A stretch of DNA of 64,000 nucleotides, taken from Zygosaccharomyces rouxii. Taxonomy: Eukaryota; Ascomycota; Saccharomycetes; Saccharomycetales; Saccharomycetaceae. The stretch is taken from contig NC_012991.1 of NCBI RefSeq assembly GCF_000026365.1, forward strand, positions 992,001-1,056,000. Reading direction: 5' to 3'. The translations under genes were made by a program, and so were the position numbers. This document shows, piece after piece, positions 29,180 through 39,419 of the stretch. Below the pieces are notes generated by a model that saw only the letters and a program-made list of their open reading frames with translations, had not been told where the DNA came from and did no database searches. Each line of letters starts with the position of its first letter. Position 1 is the stretch's first letter.

Positions 29180-31285
29180 TCACTCCTCCTCACTCTCACT
29201 ACTTGCATCATCATCATCATCCTCCGATGAAGATGAGAAATTGTGATGTGCTTGCGCACCTATTGGAGATCCGTTGGAACTCAATGGCGATGCACCATCC
29301 AAGAGCGCTAACTTACTCTTTATCTTTTCAATCTGTCTATTTTGTTCCTCTTGACTTAGTGCCTTTGACCGCCTCTTCTTTGAAATACTACTTGAAGTAG
29401 CACTTGCTCCCGTTGGAGATAGAGCTGGGACATCAACACCATTTGTGATACCATCATAACCGGATTGGGCGGCTTGACCATTATCGAACTCTCTGAAGAA
29501 AGTGTTGTATAGCGTTAAAATCGTATTATTATCCAGGGTATCGAGATCCAATTCCACTTCCTCATCTTCCCTCAGTTGTGGCATTGATCTCTTTATAATT
29601 CCAATTACTTTTTCTAGTTTATTAGCTGGTAGATCGTTAATATGCTCTGTAATGATTCGTTTCATGTCGTAAGTAACCACCGTCTTCAGCTTCTTACGAC
29701 GTTTACCACTACCTGAACCAAGACCGCTACCCGAACCACTTGCACCGCCCATTACGCCGTTAATGTCAGCACCTCTTCTCTTGCTAGATCTTCTACCTCT
29801 GTGTTTACGGGCACCTCTAGCCAATCTTCTTTCCTTCCTTATTCTATCGAGTTCCTGGCGCTTTAACTGCTGTAATTCCACTTTCATCCTGGTCAATTGC
29901 TCTTCCAAATATTGAATTGCAGGATTTGTAATTGAAGTCTCATCAATTTCACTTTCAGATTCTGAAAAATCGGATTCCATTGCACCATTCCCTGAAAAGT
30001 ACCCATTTTCTCCTTCGCTTTCAGAATCCGATTCAATGATAGGCCTGTCTGCCCATTTACTGTTAAAGACATCTTCCAAACGATGTCCCATCATATTGAC
30101 TATGGTTCCCTCTGGATTAAAGGTATAACAATTGCGGAAAACCAACCTGACATCATTTTCAAATTCTTCCATCGATTGATACTTCCAATTGTTCAGCTTA
30201 GAACTGACAGTACCTAGATCCATAGGCTCCTTAACATAATCGAAATAAGTAGGGCAATTCAGTGCAACTGGATCAACCGGCTCTAAGAACGGGTAATTAA
30301 ACGAAGCGTACTTCTTTGATATCAACTCCCTAACTACTTGTTGACAGAATTTCATGGCCTGTTGTAACTTTTTCGATTTTGGCTTCCGCGTTTCATATGG
30401 ATATATGTCCTTACTCTTTGGCGGATGAATCTCACGTTTAGGTCTACCATTATGAGTTTGAGCTCTTCTAATTACTGGCACGTCTTCATCTAATCCGGAT
30501 ACACTCGATCTTCTTTTACGTGGTTGCTTAACGGGAGGTGCATCCTTTGCGGGCATGTTTAACATATGTTTTTCAAAAGAAGCTTGGATATTACGAGCCA
30601 TTTGCGAGATTACAGCTTGAGGTCCATTAAATTTGACACAATTATTCACCATGAGATTGAAGTCATCCTGCACTTGTTCCGGAGTTTCAAAGGCATTTAC
30701 GTTCAACTTGCGTTCAATTGTAGAAAGATCCATAGGTCTTTTGATATAGTTGAAATAAAATGGAACATTAAGTGCCACTGGATTTACAGGTTTGAGAAAA
30801 GGCCTAGCATCCTTCAGCCTTTTAACAGCTTTAATTGTCATTATAGCATGTCTTTGTTGATGCTTAGGCAGTGGATTTTCCGGTAAATTATTCATATCTG
30901 GTTCTGGAGGCGGCGGAGGGGCTGGCACCATTCCACTGGTATTAGCGTTGGCATCAGCGGTAGCATCAGCGGTACCGTTATATCCGACACTGCCATTAGC
31001 TCCGTTCGTATCGTTTCCCGCGCTGTTGCCATTACCGTCGGCGTTCTTGTTCTCATCGTTCTTCTCGTCAACGCCGTTAGCCGCCGACGGGGCAGCCTCT
31101 GCTGCACCTTCCTCCACCTTGGTGTCCCCACTCTCTGGTGAGAACCCCTCTTCCTTCGCTACTGTTTTCCCGGATTCCGGAGCCGCTTTCTGAGCTTCGG
31201 ACACCACCTGTGTGTCCGACACTGAGTGCTTGTCCAGAACCTCTGGCTTTACGTCCATCTGTCCGCCGGACACCGTTTCGGTCAT
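29180..31285 (-). CDS. BDF1: Bdf1/Bdf2-type BET bromodomain protein
   Basis: This 701-residue BET protein has bromodomain 1 at about residues 145-245 (PVNPVALNVPFYFNYIK), bromodomain 2 at about 310-410 (PVDPVALNCPTYFDYVK), a basic Arg-rich stretch near 485, an ET domain at about 530-600 (VELDLDTLDNNT), and an acidic Ser/Asp/Glu tail. BET proteins bind acetylated histone H4 and link TFIID to promoters. S. cerevisiae has BDF1 (YLR399C) and BDF2 (YDL070W); here one gene has SKI2 and DUS3 on the chromosome XII track and CBS1 and YET3 on the chromosome IV track, so it is the unduplicated form. The frame extends upstream without a stop but with no ATG before 31285; that part is a low-complexity promoter tract. 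Confidence 0.96.
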   Translation of the reverse strand: MTETVSGGQMDVKPEVLDKHSVSDTQVVSEAQKAAPESGKTVAKEEGFSPESGDTKVEEGAAEAAPSAANGVDEKNDENKNADGNGNSAGNDTNGANGSVGYNGTADATADANANTSGMVPAPPPPPEPDMNNLPENPLPKHQQRHAIMTIKAVKRLKDARPFLKPVNPVALNVPFYFNYIKRPMDLSTIERKLNVNAFETPEQVQDDFNLMVNNCVKFNGPQAVISQMARNIQASFEKHMLNMPAKDAPPVKQPRKRRSSVSGLDEDVPVIRRAQTHNGRPKREIHPPKSKDIYPYETRKPKSKKLQQAMKFCQQVVRELISKKYASFNYPFLEPVDPVALNCPTYFDYVKEPMDLGTVSSKLNNWKYQSMEEFENDVRLVFRNCYTFNPEGTIVNMMGHRLEDVFNSKWADRPIIESDSESEGENGYFSGNGAMESDFSESESEIDETSITNPAIQYLEEQLTRMKVELQQLKRQELDRIRKERRLARGARKHRGRRSSKRRGADINGVMGGASGSGSGLGSGSGKRRKKLKTVVTYDMKRIITEHINDLPANKLEKVIGIIKRSMPQLREDEEVELDLDTLDNNTILTLYNTFFREFDNGQAAQSGYDGITNGVDVPALSPTGASATSSSISKKRRSKALSQEEQNRQIEKIKSKLALLDGASPLSSNGSPIGAQAHHNFSSSSEDDDDDASSESEEE

Positions 31286-31299
31286 CGTTGTGCGACAAA

Positions 31300-31397
31300 G
31301 CGGGATTTTTTTTTCTTTCTCTTTATGTTCCGTCAACCTCTTGCTAGCGCAAAAAAAGAAACAAAGAGGAAAAAGAAAAAAGAAAAAGAAAAGCGGG
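31300..31397. repeat. Pyrimidine then purine low-complexity tracts upstream of BDF1
   Basis: A T/C-rich run at about 31306-31325 is followed by an A/G-rich run at about 31350-31397. Such poly(dA:dT)-like tracts deplete nucleosomes at yeast promoters. Confidence 0.6.
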
Positions 31398-31646
31398 ATG
31401 AAGAAACGTTCTTTGAGGTTCTTTAACCTTCTTTTGCCACTAGGTGAAAACGTAGTGCCTAAGTACGGGATTTTACGGTTCCCCTGGAAAAGGTTCACTT
31501 CTTAAATACTTTGAGGGCTGAACGCCTTGGAACGCCGAATTTCTCATGCAGCGGAACGCGACACGTCAACTGTTTTTTTGCTAGGGGAATTTAGTGTAAG
31601 AGGGAGAAGAAAAGGGGGAGGTAGGGTAAGTAGTAAAATACCGCGT

Positions 31647-31913
31647 CACGTGCCTCGATTCAGGGTGTAAGATGAGGGGGTCAAAATAGAGAGTAGGGTA
31701 ATACCACTGGGCGGCTACTCTGCAGCACATGATAAACACGTGTCCGAAACGTATACCGTATTCTTGTGCATTTCTTGCTAATATATAAAGAAACAGTTTT
31801 TGGCATGCGAATAGCAGTATATGAACAGTGAAAGAAGAAGATACAATGGCTGCTAATATAGCGCCATTATCACGTGATCAAAAGGGCCTTATTGTACACG
31901 TGAATATCACGTG
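31647..31913. promoter_or_regulatory. Cluster of five CACGTG E-boxes
   Basis: CACGTG occurs at 31647, 31737, 31871, 31897 and 31908, the last three within 43 bases. These are 186-452 bases upstream of the YET3 ATG and 362-628 bases upstream of the BDF1 ATG. Several are flanked as TCACGTGA or TCACGTG, fitting Cbf1; Pho4 or Tye7 could also bind. A TATATA element follows near 31954. Confidence 0.65.
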
Positions 31914-32098
31914 GTCTTTGCACCGGATTTTTTTCCCCTAACCCCTTCGGCCATATATACAGGGAAGAGGATTTGCGCTAGTAGCATAATGAAGATCTTA
32001 CACTACTGTTAACTACTGCTCACAATTGACAAGTTACTCTAAGCTAACTATCGACTTTTCATCCATATTTATATCGATAATCACATTGATTTTCAGAA

Positions 32099-32644
32099 AT
32101 GTCTATCTACTATAAGATGGTGTTTGGGATCCTAGTGGCGGAAGTTTCCTTCTTTTCCGTCTTGGCGCTGCCATTGCCAAGTAAGATCCGTAAGCCCTTG
32201 GTTTCTGTTCTAGTGCGTCCATTCCTTAACGATATAATTCAAGTGGCCATTAAATGTATGCTAGGGTTTGTCTTACTGTTATTCGTGGACTCTATCAATA
32301 GGGTATACAGTGTAGAACAAGAATTAGATGCTATTAATCCTGCAGGTGGATATTCTTCAAGCAGAATGGAGGTTCTATCAAGAAAATTCTTTGCACAGAG
32401 AAACATGTATTTGACCGGTATCACACTGTTTTTGACGTTTGTGGTGGTTCGTACTTTCAATTTAGTGCGTGAACTATTAGAACTTAAGGATCATTACCAC
32501 TTGGCTTCACCCGATTATGACACTTCTGCAGAAGAAAAACGTAATGTGGAACTTAAGAAGGAATTGCAATCAAAGATTGCTGAGCGTGACGCAGAAATCG
32601 AGAGATTGAAGGAAAAAGCTAAAGCTTTGCAAAAGGAAATTTAG
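32099..32644 (+). CDS. YET3: Yet3-like BAP29/31-family ER membrane protein
   Basis: This 181-residue BAP31-family protein has three hydrophobic spans (about residues 5-26, 46-66 and 100-120) and a cytosolic C-terminal coiled coil rich in Lys and Glu (about residues 140-181). Yet3 (YDL072C, 203 residues) forms a complex with Yet1 in the ER and associates with the Sec63 translocon and the Opi1-Scs2 system. Synteny between the BDF gene and AHK1 points to YET3 rather than YET1. It ends QKEI, without a dilysine retrieval signal. Confidence 0.9.
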   Translation: MSIYYKMVFGILVAEVSFFSVLALPLPSKIRKPLVSVLVRPFLNDIIQVAIKCMLGFVLLLFVDSINRVYSVEQELDAINPAGGYSSSRMEVLSRKFFAQRNMYLTGITLFLTFVVVRTFNLVRELLELKDHYHLASPDYDTSAEEKRNVELKKELQSKIAERDAEIERLKEKAKALQKEI

Positions 32645-32702
32645 TTTCATTTTTTTATTATTATTCTTAAATATACGCAGGATTTATTATCAAGATTAGA
32701 AG

Positions 32703-32719
32703 AAAAAAAAAAAAAAAAA
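32703..32719 (+). repeat. Poly(A) run, YET3-DUS3 spacer
   Basis: Seventeen consecutive A residues in the 99-base convergent spacer between YET3 and DUS3. Confidence 0.9.
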
Positions 32720-32743
32720 GAACAACAATAAAATCCAATCTAT

Positions 32744-34681
32744 TCAATAAGAACTACTCTTGTGCTTGGGAGTAAACACAAAGTTCTCCTCCGCCTTACC
32801 TAAAAACATTTCACTCAATTTAATCCAGTCTGAAGCATCTGGACTGGCAAGCATGGTTTCCATCTCATCACGACCCTTCCAGTTTGGTGGACGTTCATTT
32901 AGCTGAACTGGATATTTCTCGCAAATCCCCATTGGTATATAACGATGGAAAAATGACATAAATTCACAAAAGAATCTACGACTTTGAGCAACACCGTATT
33001 CGTCTGATCCCCAATGCTCTAATGCAAATTGTATGTAATCCTTAAGGATATCCATTCTTTCAGTTGATGATTTATCCAAGTGTTGTTGAGCATCAACTTC
33101 TTCAAAGATCCATGGTTTAATTAATGCACCTCTTGCCACCATGACACTGTCAATTGCATCACTGCGGTTTACATGTGCGTACCAATCTTCGAAATTATTA
33201 ACGTCACCGTTACCCACGAACTGAATTCTTTGAGATCTTTGACGACCTTCTCTATCGTATTCATCTTCACAAGAACGCAATTCTTCTGCGACTCGTACCA
33301 CGTAATCCCAATCTGCATTCTTTGTATATCTTTGAGCTCTTGAACGTCCGTGTAGTGTCATTGCAGCGACATCGGTTTCATTAACTAATCGGCGTGCTAA
33401 AAGACCGGCCACAGGGTGTCCGTCTTTGGTACCTGTACGGATTTTCACACTAACTGGAATTTCGCCTGATACGTAACTCATTGCATTGAGACAACGAATC
33501 ATACGCGCAGGGTTATCTAAAAGTGCACTTCCTGATCCTTGACGATAAAGTAGATCGATGGGGCAACCACAATTTAAGTTAACTTCGCTAACTTGAGAAG
33601 TATGAGCCGCTAGGGCTTCAGTAGCCTTTGCAGCTTGCCATGCCTTGGAACATGCAATTTGGACACCAAATCCGGGATATTCAGATACATGCGCCTTTGG
33701 TAATGCCCATTCGGAATTGGTACCTTGAATCAATGGAACTGCTAATGCCATTTCTGAGTAAGTCACGTCTGCTCCCAATTTACGCATTAATCGTCTATAA
33801 GGTAAATTACCAACTGTGGTCAAAGGAGATACGATTTTTTTATGATGTAAGTCCAACTTTTTCTTTTCACTAGCAAAATATCTTGTATCCTTGTATTGGT
33901 TGTATAATTCACGTTGGCGGTCTCTACGAAGTCTTTGTTCCTCCTCTCTCTGTAAAACTTGAGGTGCCTTTGGTTCATCCGATTTAGGCTTTTCTTCTTC
34001 ATTTTTACCTTCTGATGCTCCACGTTGTAATGCGTCAATAATTTCAAGAACCTGTTCACTTTTCTCGAATAGGAATCTTTTCTTGACTAAATCTAGTTTT
34101 TGATCAGAACTGATATGATTAACTTCATGATTGGCTTCATACAATTTAGCTCTTTCAGATGACTCTAATTGCACTAATTGCAACGGATCTTTGTTCAAAT
34201 GCGAACCCAAAAATCTACACTTAAATCCCATGGGACAATAACCTAACGATTTGAAAACTGGACATTCTTTGAAAAATTGCGATTCCACCTCCGGTTTTTT
34301 GGTAGAAAGGTACAATTGAACATCGTGAACAAATTTACAATCATCGCCGAATGGGCATGGTTGAGTACCTCTTGATTCAGGATTCCCCTGTAGAAATTTG
34401 GGACACAATGGATTTTCTTCCTTCGTTTGACGATTATCCCTATTCTTGTTTTGACCACGCTTCTTCTTTCCTTTACCTTTACCACCACCAGTTTCTACAA
34501 GCATTCTATCACTAGGTTGTTCTTCCGTATCTATTGCTTCATTTCTAGTCTGTGCTGGACCTGTCGATGGTATAATATATTCAGCTTTTATCTGAGCTAT
34601 TCCCTTGGTGGAAGTGTCCTGGCGCTTAATTGAAGCATCAGAAACTTCTTGGGAATCATTAGACCTCTTCTCAGAACTCAT
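32744..34681 (-). CDS. DUS3: Dus3, tRNA dihydrouridine synthase (position 47)
   Basis: This 645-residue flavoenzyme reduces uridine 47 of tRNAs (S. cerevisiae YLR401C, 668 residues). The N-terminal half carries two CCCH zinc fingers, one starting near residue 93 (CPKFLQG, then [11 protein letters not shown]) and one near residue 140 ([16 protein letters not shown]). The C-terminal half is a TIM barrel with the catalytic GCP motif ([15 protein letters not shown], about residue 370) and the barrel motif [12 protein letters not shown]. The start is an ATG. PAC repeats plus an RRPE lie upstream. A second dihydrouridine synthase, DUS4, lies about 11 kb away, as in S. cerevisiae. Confidence 0.96.
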   Translation of the reverse strand: MSSEKRSNDSQEVSDASIKRQDTSTKGIAQIKAEYIIPSTGPAQTRNEAIDTEEQPSDRMLVETGGGKGKGKKKRGQNKNRDNRQTKEENPLCPKFLQGNPESRGTQPCPFGDDCKFVHDVQLYLSTKKPEVESQFFKECPVFKSLGYCPMGFKCRFLGSHLNKDPLQLVQLESSERAKLYEANHEVNHISSDQKLDLVKKRFLFEKSEQVLEIIDALQRGASEGKNEEEKPKSDEPKAPQVLQREEEQRLRRDRQRELYNQYKDTRYFASEKKKLDLHHKKIVSPLTTVGNLPYRRLMRKLGADVTYSEMALAVPLIQGTNSEWALPKAHVSEYPGFGVQIACSKAWQAAKATEALAAHTSQVSEVNLNCGCPIDLLYRQGSGSALLDNPARMIRCLNAMSYVSGEIPVSVKIRTGTKDGHPVAGLLARRLVNETDVAAMTLHGRSRAQRYTKNADWDYVVRVAEELRSCEDEYDREGRQRSQRIQFVGNGDVNNFEDWYAHVNRSDAIDSVMVARGALIKPWIFEEVDAQQHLDKSSTERMDILKDYIQFALEHWGSDEYGVAQSRRFFCEFMSFFHRYIPMGICEKYPVQLNERPPNWKGRDEMETMLASPDASDWIKLSEMFLGKAEENFVFTPKHKSSSY

Positions 34682-34723
34682 ATTGACGTTCTTTGTGGTA
34701 TTGATCCGTAGTCGAAGTCCTTT

Positions 34724-34758
34724 GAGATGAGATGAGATGAGCTTGTCAAAATTTTTGA
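34724..34758. promoter_or_regulatory. PAC repeats and RRPE, DUS3 promoter
   Basis: Three overlapping GATGAG units (34726-34741) and the symmetric TCAAAATTTTTGA (34746-34758) lie 43-77 bases upstream of the DUS3 ATG. Confidence 0.75.
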
Positions 34759-35932
34759 CAAAATATTGTCCGAGAATTATCGCCTAGTACCATGGTATGT
34801 CCAGAGAAGGGATTTGAATAAAGTTGGATAAACCTGATATAAACCTGTATTCCGGTCATTGGATTACCTATTCGATGGTTCTGGAGTCCTCTATCTTAGC
34901 CTTGTTCCATGTTTCTGTAATGCCTTTGATGCCTCGAGATGTCTCCTCGAGGACGAAGATGACTTCAAGCTCCTTTAACTTCTGGAAGCCGTCGAATTAA
35001 ATAAGACCTGACGTTCTTTGCGTCTTGAAATCTTGTTCTCGAACTGTTTTTTGGATTCTACATGTCTATACCCTTGGCCTCTAACCCCTATCCATTGCGA
35101 AGGATGGATATCCATTTAACGTTTTGTCACCAATCAGACGCAACAGAGTACACTTTGTCCGACGACACAATTAAAGAATAATACAATAATTTCTAAATAA
35201 TAGCCTCTTCTGGCTTTCAAAGCTTCCAAAGCTCAACCGGCCTATACATCCCTTCTTATTACTTAGAACACATACCATTAGTACTATATAGCAAGCACAT
35301 CCATTATCCTATACAGTGCAAGATGCCTTGTCTTTAGTATTATAGACTGCAACAATATTGCATATTGCTCTCCAAATTGGTTCCTAAATTTCAAAACATC
35401 TACACTCAGCTAATTCCAAACACCTCACTGGTTTCCTTTACTATCCCACAACCTCATTTCAATAATGGGCTATGTTTCTGTCTCTAAACGATTAGAATTT
35501 CGGACCTGCCCACGTCAGAACTTCAGCAGGGGACCCAAACCAATTTATCCCCCCATTTTCGACCCGTAGAATTCCAGTGATACCAATTATACAGTCTCAA
35601 AAATTCGCTATGTATCGTAATATATGAATTTTAATTGTATAATTTATCCGCCCAATATTCAACTGTATTCGGATCACTATATACGGAGGGATGAGCAGGT
35701 GTCGAATTACGGGATCCCATCACACTCATGATGATATCGATGGACCCGCATGTTAAACTATAATAAACTAGAATTGATTATTTGAAAGGACTATTTAGCT
35801 ATAATCAAGACTAGTAATAATCAGGGGGAAGCGGCTGAGAGGAAGCTTAACCAGATTCTGAAGAAATAAAGTAAAAATAGAAAAGGTAGGTCATAATAGA
35901 AGGGAATTTATAAGAGAAGGTTTCAACGCAGG
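34759..35932. other. Long upstream region of SFP1
   Basis: About 1.2 kb without a convincing gene or tRNA. Long promoters and leaders are common for yeast transcription-factor genes such as SFP1. It holds pyrimidine-rich stretches around 35210-35480 and an AT-rich zone around 35590-35660. A weak C/D-box-like pair near 35731-35840 was considered and rejected. Confidence 0.5.
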
Positions 35933-38119
35933 ATGGCTTTCTCATCTATTGCACTTGCAGACACTCCTCCAAATCCAAACGACCCCCTTTCACAATCACC
36001 AACTTCGACGTTCGGTGCCCCGTCAGCTGCTATGGGTATACCAACGTCAGCTGCAGGATCAGCAGCAACCAATAGTGGTATAAGTTCAAATATGCCAGTT
36101 GTAACTGCTACGGGCGATGATTCATTAGAAGACCCATTAGATGATGGGAATGTGTTTAGTCAAGGCCGCAGTGCGGCTGTCGGTCCTCAAGGAATGGCTA
36201 AACTAAGACGTGATTCTATTGCACATTCTCAAGGTATGGGAGGTGTATCTTGGGGGTCACTAACTATTGGATCCTGGTTAAGAGATGAAGTTATGTTTCA
36301 TGCAACTCTTAAAAATTCAAGAAGTAATAGCGTGTCAAAGACAACGACTGTACACCTATATCCCCCATCGTCATCATCTCAAACAACAAGCAGAAGGCCG
36401 TCACATTCTGTAAATTTTACAGCAGCTTCACCGCCAGCGGCATACAATGCTTATCTACCAAATTTAGAGAAACAATACTGTAAGGATTACTCTTGCTGTG
36501 GGTTATCGTTACCAGGATTGCACGATTTGTTGAGACACTATGAAGAGGCTCATATTGCTACTTCACCAAGTTCAAATACTCAGATACCAGGTCCAACAGG
36601 TCCTTCTTCTAAGAAGAGATTTTATCGCCAACAAACTCCATCGGATATGACTGGTATACCGCGACAGCAGCAGCAGATGCCAGCTCCTCATAATCAGCAG
36701 CACCATCAATCTCAACAACAACAGCATCAGATGGAGATAGCTTCACAACAACTGTCAGCTAACAGTTTTCGTAAAACAACTTTACAGCAACAGAATCCTT
36801 CTCAACATCAACATCATCAACAGCAGCAACACATAATACAGCAACAGTTAAGTCCTCATTCCACAATGACAGGTTCGGCTGCTAGTGTAAGAGCTAGTGG
36901 ATCACCTACACCGCTCGGAACAACAGGTGCAACGGGTTCGGAACCACCGCAAGGTCCTCAATTACACTTAAATGGTAGTTTAGTGGATGCAGTCTCTACA
37001 AATGACGTTTTCCTTCAAGCTGGTAATGGTACTCATTCTCATGGTCCATCACCAGTTGCAAGACATATGGCTGCTAGGCAACAACGGCATAATATTCAAC
37101 AGTCACATCATCCTCATCAGCAACATCCAAATCTCCATCATCCTCATCCACATCAACAGTCTTCTCACGCAAATGTGGTTCAACAAAATACTGCTGCTCA
37201 TCAAAGTGGTAAAATACCGTTAACCCCACAGCATTCTTTTAACGCTTATTCTTTACAAAGCGGTAAAAACTCACGTCATAGCGGTAGTGGTAGTGGCAGT
37301 GGTAGTAGTACTAGCAGTAATGCGAATAACAATACAATAGTACAACTACCAAGTGCTCTCCCTAATATGAATAATAAGCTTGGTACTAATAAATTTACCA
37401 CCAACATGTCAACAGGTTTAGAATTAGATTTTATGGACGAAGATTTGGTTGGTTCAGATGTAGATGGAGCCGATTCAGCTGCCTTTATGAGGCTGGCGAG
37501 TGCTTCACCTCATTCAGGAATGCCGTTAGCACCTCAATCGCCTTCGGCGTCATCAAGATTTGCATCAATGGCAGTACCCACATCGATACATCATCCAACA
37601 CCTCCAACTAGTACCGCAGCGTTAGCGGGACCTCTAATGAATGCCACTAGTGGTGTCGATGAAGATGACGTAGATGAGGATGAAGATGAAGATGAAGACG
37701 AAGACGAAGATGAAGTCGAAGATGAAGATGAAGACATGTCAGGTGATGCGTCAAATTCTCAATCAAAGACATTACAACATAATTTCCACAGACAAGAGGG
37801 TTATATCGATGATCCTGCTAGGAGACTTTACGTTATGGACCACGAAGAGCATAAGCCCTTTAAATGTCCTGTCATCGGTTGTGATAAAACTTATAAGAAT
37901 CAAAATGGTCTAAAATATCATAAATTACACGGTCATCAAAACCAGAAACTACATGAGAATCCTGACGGCACTTTCAGTATTATAGATCCAGAATCCAATG
38001 AACCATACCCAGATGGTATGGGTTACGAAAAGGATAAACCATATCGTTGCGAAGTTTGCGGAAAACGTTACAAGAACTTAAACGGACTCAAATATCATAG
38101 GGGCCACTCAACCCATTGA
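35933..38119 (+). CDS. SFP1: Sfp1, zinc-finger regulator of ribosome biogenesis and cell size
   Basis: This 728-residue protein (683 in S. cerevisiae, YLR403W) ends with the split C2H2 fingers that define Sfp1: FKCPVIGC with KYHKLHGH near residue 642, and YRCEVCGK with KYHRGHSTH at the very C terminus near residue 703. A further Cys/His cluster CSLS-like (CCGLSLPGLHDLLRHYEEAH) lies near residues 185-205. A long Gln/His-rich region covers about residues 243-410 and an acidic DED run about 577-602. Sfp1 responds to TORC1 and activates ribosomal protein and ribosome-biogenesis genes. Several such genes with PAC/RRPE promoters lie in the same window. Confidence 0.95.
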   Translation: MAFSSIALADTPPNPNDPLSQSPTSTFGAPSAAMGIPTSAAGSAATNSGISSNMPVVTATGDDSLEDPLDDGNVFSQGRSAAVGPQGMAKLRRDSIAHSQGMGGVSWGSLTIGSWLRDEVMFHATLKNSRSNSVSKTTTVHLYPPSSSSQTTSRRPSHSVNFTAASPPAAYNAYLPNLEKQYCKDYSCCGLSLPGLHDLLRHYEEAHIATSPSSNTQIPGPTGPSSKKRFYRQQTPSDMTGIPRQQQQMPAPHNQQHHQSQQQQHQMEIASQQLSANSFRKTTLQQQNPSQHQHHQQQQHIIQQQLSPHSTMTGSAASVRASGSPTPLGTTGATGSEPPQGPQLHLNGSLVDAVSTNDVFLQAGNGTHSHGPSPVARHMAARQQRHNIQQSHHPHQQHPNLHHPHPHQQSSHANVVQQNTAAHQSGKIPLTPQHSFNAYSLQSGKNSRHSGSGSGSGSSTSSNANNNTIVQLPSALPNMNNKLGTNKFTTNMSTGLELDFMDEDLVGSDVDGADSAAFMRLASASPHSGMPLAPQSPSASSRFASMAVPTSIHHPTPPTSTAALAGPLMNATSGVDEDDVDEDEDEDEDEDEDEVEDEDEDMSGDASNSQSKTLQHNFHRQEGYIDDPARRLYVMDHEEHKPFKCPVIGCDKTYKNQNGLKYHKLHGHQNQKLHENPDGTFSIIDPESNEPYPDGMGYEKDKPYRCEVCGKRYKNLNGLKYHRGHSTH

Positions 38120-38432
38120 AGTTTAATTTCTAATTGTTACTATTATTATTATTATTAACCTTAACATTTTTATTATTATTATTATTATTTTCATTTTTCC
38201 ATTTACATGTTGCCGTTAACATATTTGTGATTTATTGTTTTTTTACTTTACTTTATCTTTTACTCTCCTCTCCTCTCCTATATTCTAATTCTATTTTACT
38301 CTATATCGTTTGTATGTGTATTTATTATATAGATTGTATTTTTCCTGTTCAACATATCAGTTAACTTCTCCCTAATAGTTACAGCTTCACTTGAAGATGA
38401 ACATCTGAACATCAACGGACCAGTGAAAAATA
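38120..38432. repeat. TTA-rich spacer between SFP1 and SEI1
   Basis: The 313-base spacer is very T-rich, with two blocks of TTA/ATT units (about 38142-38156 and 38170-38188) and CT-rich stretches (38265-38280). There is no gene. Confidence 0.7.
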
Positions 38433-39272
38433 ATGAAGATCAATATATCACATATATTGAGACTGGTACAATGGTCTGCCTATGCATGTACTCTTCTGCT
38501 GGTTAAACTTTTTATCATTTTCCCGCTAGCAGTACTGTTATTCCATGATCTTTACCTAAGGTTATTACCAGCGGATTCTTCCAATTGGGTACCCTTTGAC
38601 ACTTTAAGAGAATTAAAGCATGATTGGAGTGAAACTGGTTGGAGGTTTAGTCAAGATATTAAAAGGATTGATGCAGATTACGAATTACCCAAAGCTTTGG
38701 ATAATGGAATATCTCAACCAATATATTTAAGAGATCATATCTTGTACAAGATGGATTTAAATTTACAATTTTACTGTGTCCATCTTTTCAATGATAAGCA
38801 AAAAAGTAATTTAGTGGAATTGGAATTGCTGATTTTTGACCGACTTGCAAAGCATAAATTGTTTAGGAAAAGGATTCCTATTATCTGTCTTAGTGAAGAA
38901 TATCCGACTGCATTGGGAGTACCTTCTTCCAAATATAGATCATCGAGACTGGAATTGTATCGAAAGGAATGGTTGAATGAATTGGAATTAGATGACAAAA
39001 TCCAAATCCATCCAAAAATGCGATCAATAGACTTCGTTTTACAAACTGTGGAGCCGACCCAATTGATCTTTGAACCTGAATCAGGGATCAAATTTAGAAT
39101 GCATTCCCCCCAAGGTCTAATTAATTTTATGCTTAGATGGCGCAGGACCACCTACTTTGTAGGAATCGCCCTTTTCGACTTGGCAATAACGACTCTATTC
39201 AGTATCACGGCCCTATCAACATTCGCTCTAGTCTCCAAGAAATTACCTGGGAATGAACGCAAGATTAGTTAA
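38433..39272 (+). CDS. SEI1: Sei1 (Fld1), yeast seipin
   Basis: This 279-residue ER protein has a short cytosolic N terminus, a first membrane span (about residues 12-40), a lumenal domain of about 190 residues and a second span near residues 238-262, the seipin topology. Family signatures are DLYLRLLPADSSNW after the first span and PESGIKFRMHSPQGLINFMLRWR before the second. Seipin (YLR404W, 285 residues) organises lipid droplet assembly sites with Ldb16. It follows SFP1 as on chromosome XII. Confidence 0.95.
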   Translation: MKINISHILRLVQWSAYACTLLLVKLFIIFPLAVLLFHDLYLRLLPADSSNWVPFDTLRELKHDWSETGWRFSQDIKRIDADYELPKALDNGISQPIYLRDHILYKMDLNLQFYCVHLFNDKQKSNLVELELLIFDRLAKHKLFRKRIPIICLSEEYPTALGVPSSKYRSSRLELYRKEWLNELELDDKIQIHPKMRSIDFVLQTVEPTQLIFEPESGIKFRMHSPQGLINFMLRWRRTTYFVGIALFDLAITTLFSITALSTFALVSKKLPGNERKIS

Positions 39273-39419
39273 TTCATTGATTGGATAAATCTATAAAAAT
39301 TACGTATTCAGAGACCTATGTGACCGCACTTGATCTTTTTACATTTTGAATTTTATAATATTTCTCTTTTGTCATTCTTAAAGTTTCGACTAACACATGC
39401 TTGGCATTGTTGATCTTAA

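Noticed and set aside
31286..31498. Upstream extension of the BDF1 frame by 71 codons
   Set aside because: It opens with GTG, has no ATG, and encodes a Phe/Lys low-complexity stretch from promoter homopolymer tracts; the ATG at 31285 fits the family.
31846..31941. 31-codon ATG frame within the E-box cluster upstream of YET3
   Set aside because: Very short, overlaps the repeated CACGTG sites, and has no protein-like features or splice donor. At most it is an upstream frame in a leader.
35726..35845. Possible C/D snoRNA (ATGATGA and CTGA with a weak CTC/GAG stem) upstream of SFP1
   Set aside because: The terminal stem is only three solid pairs and the bases before the D-like box match no rRNA segment I know. 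No promoter elements flank it.
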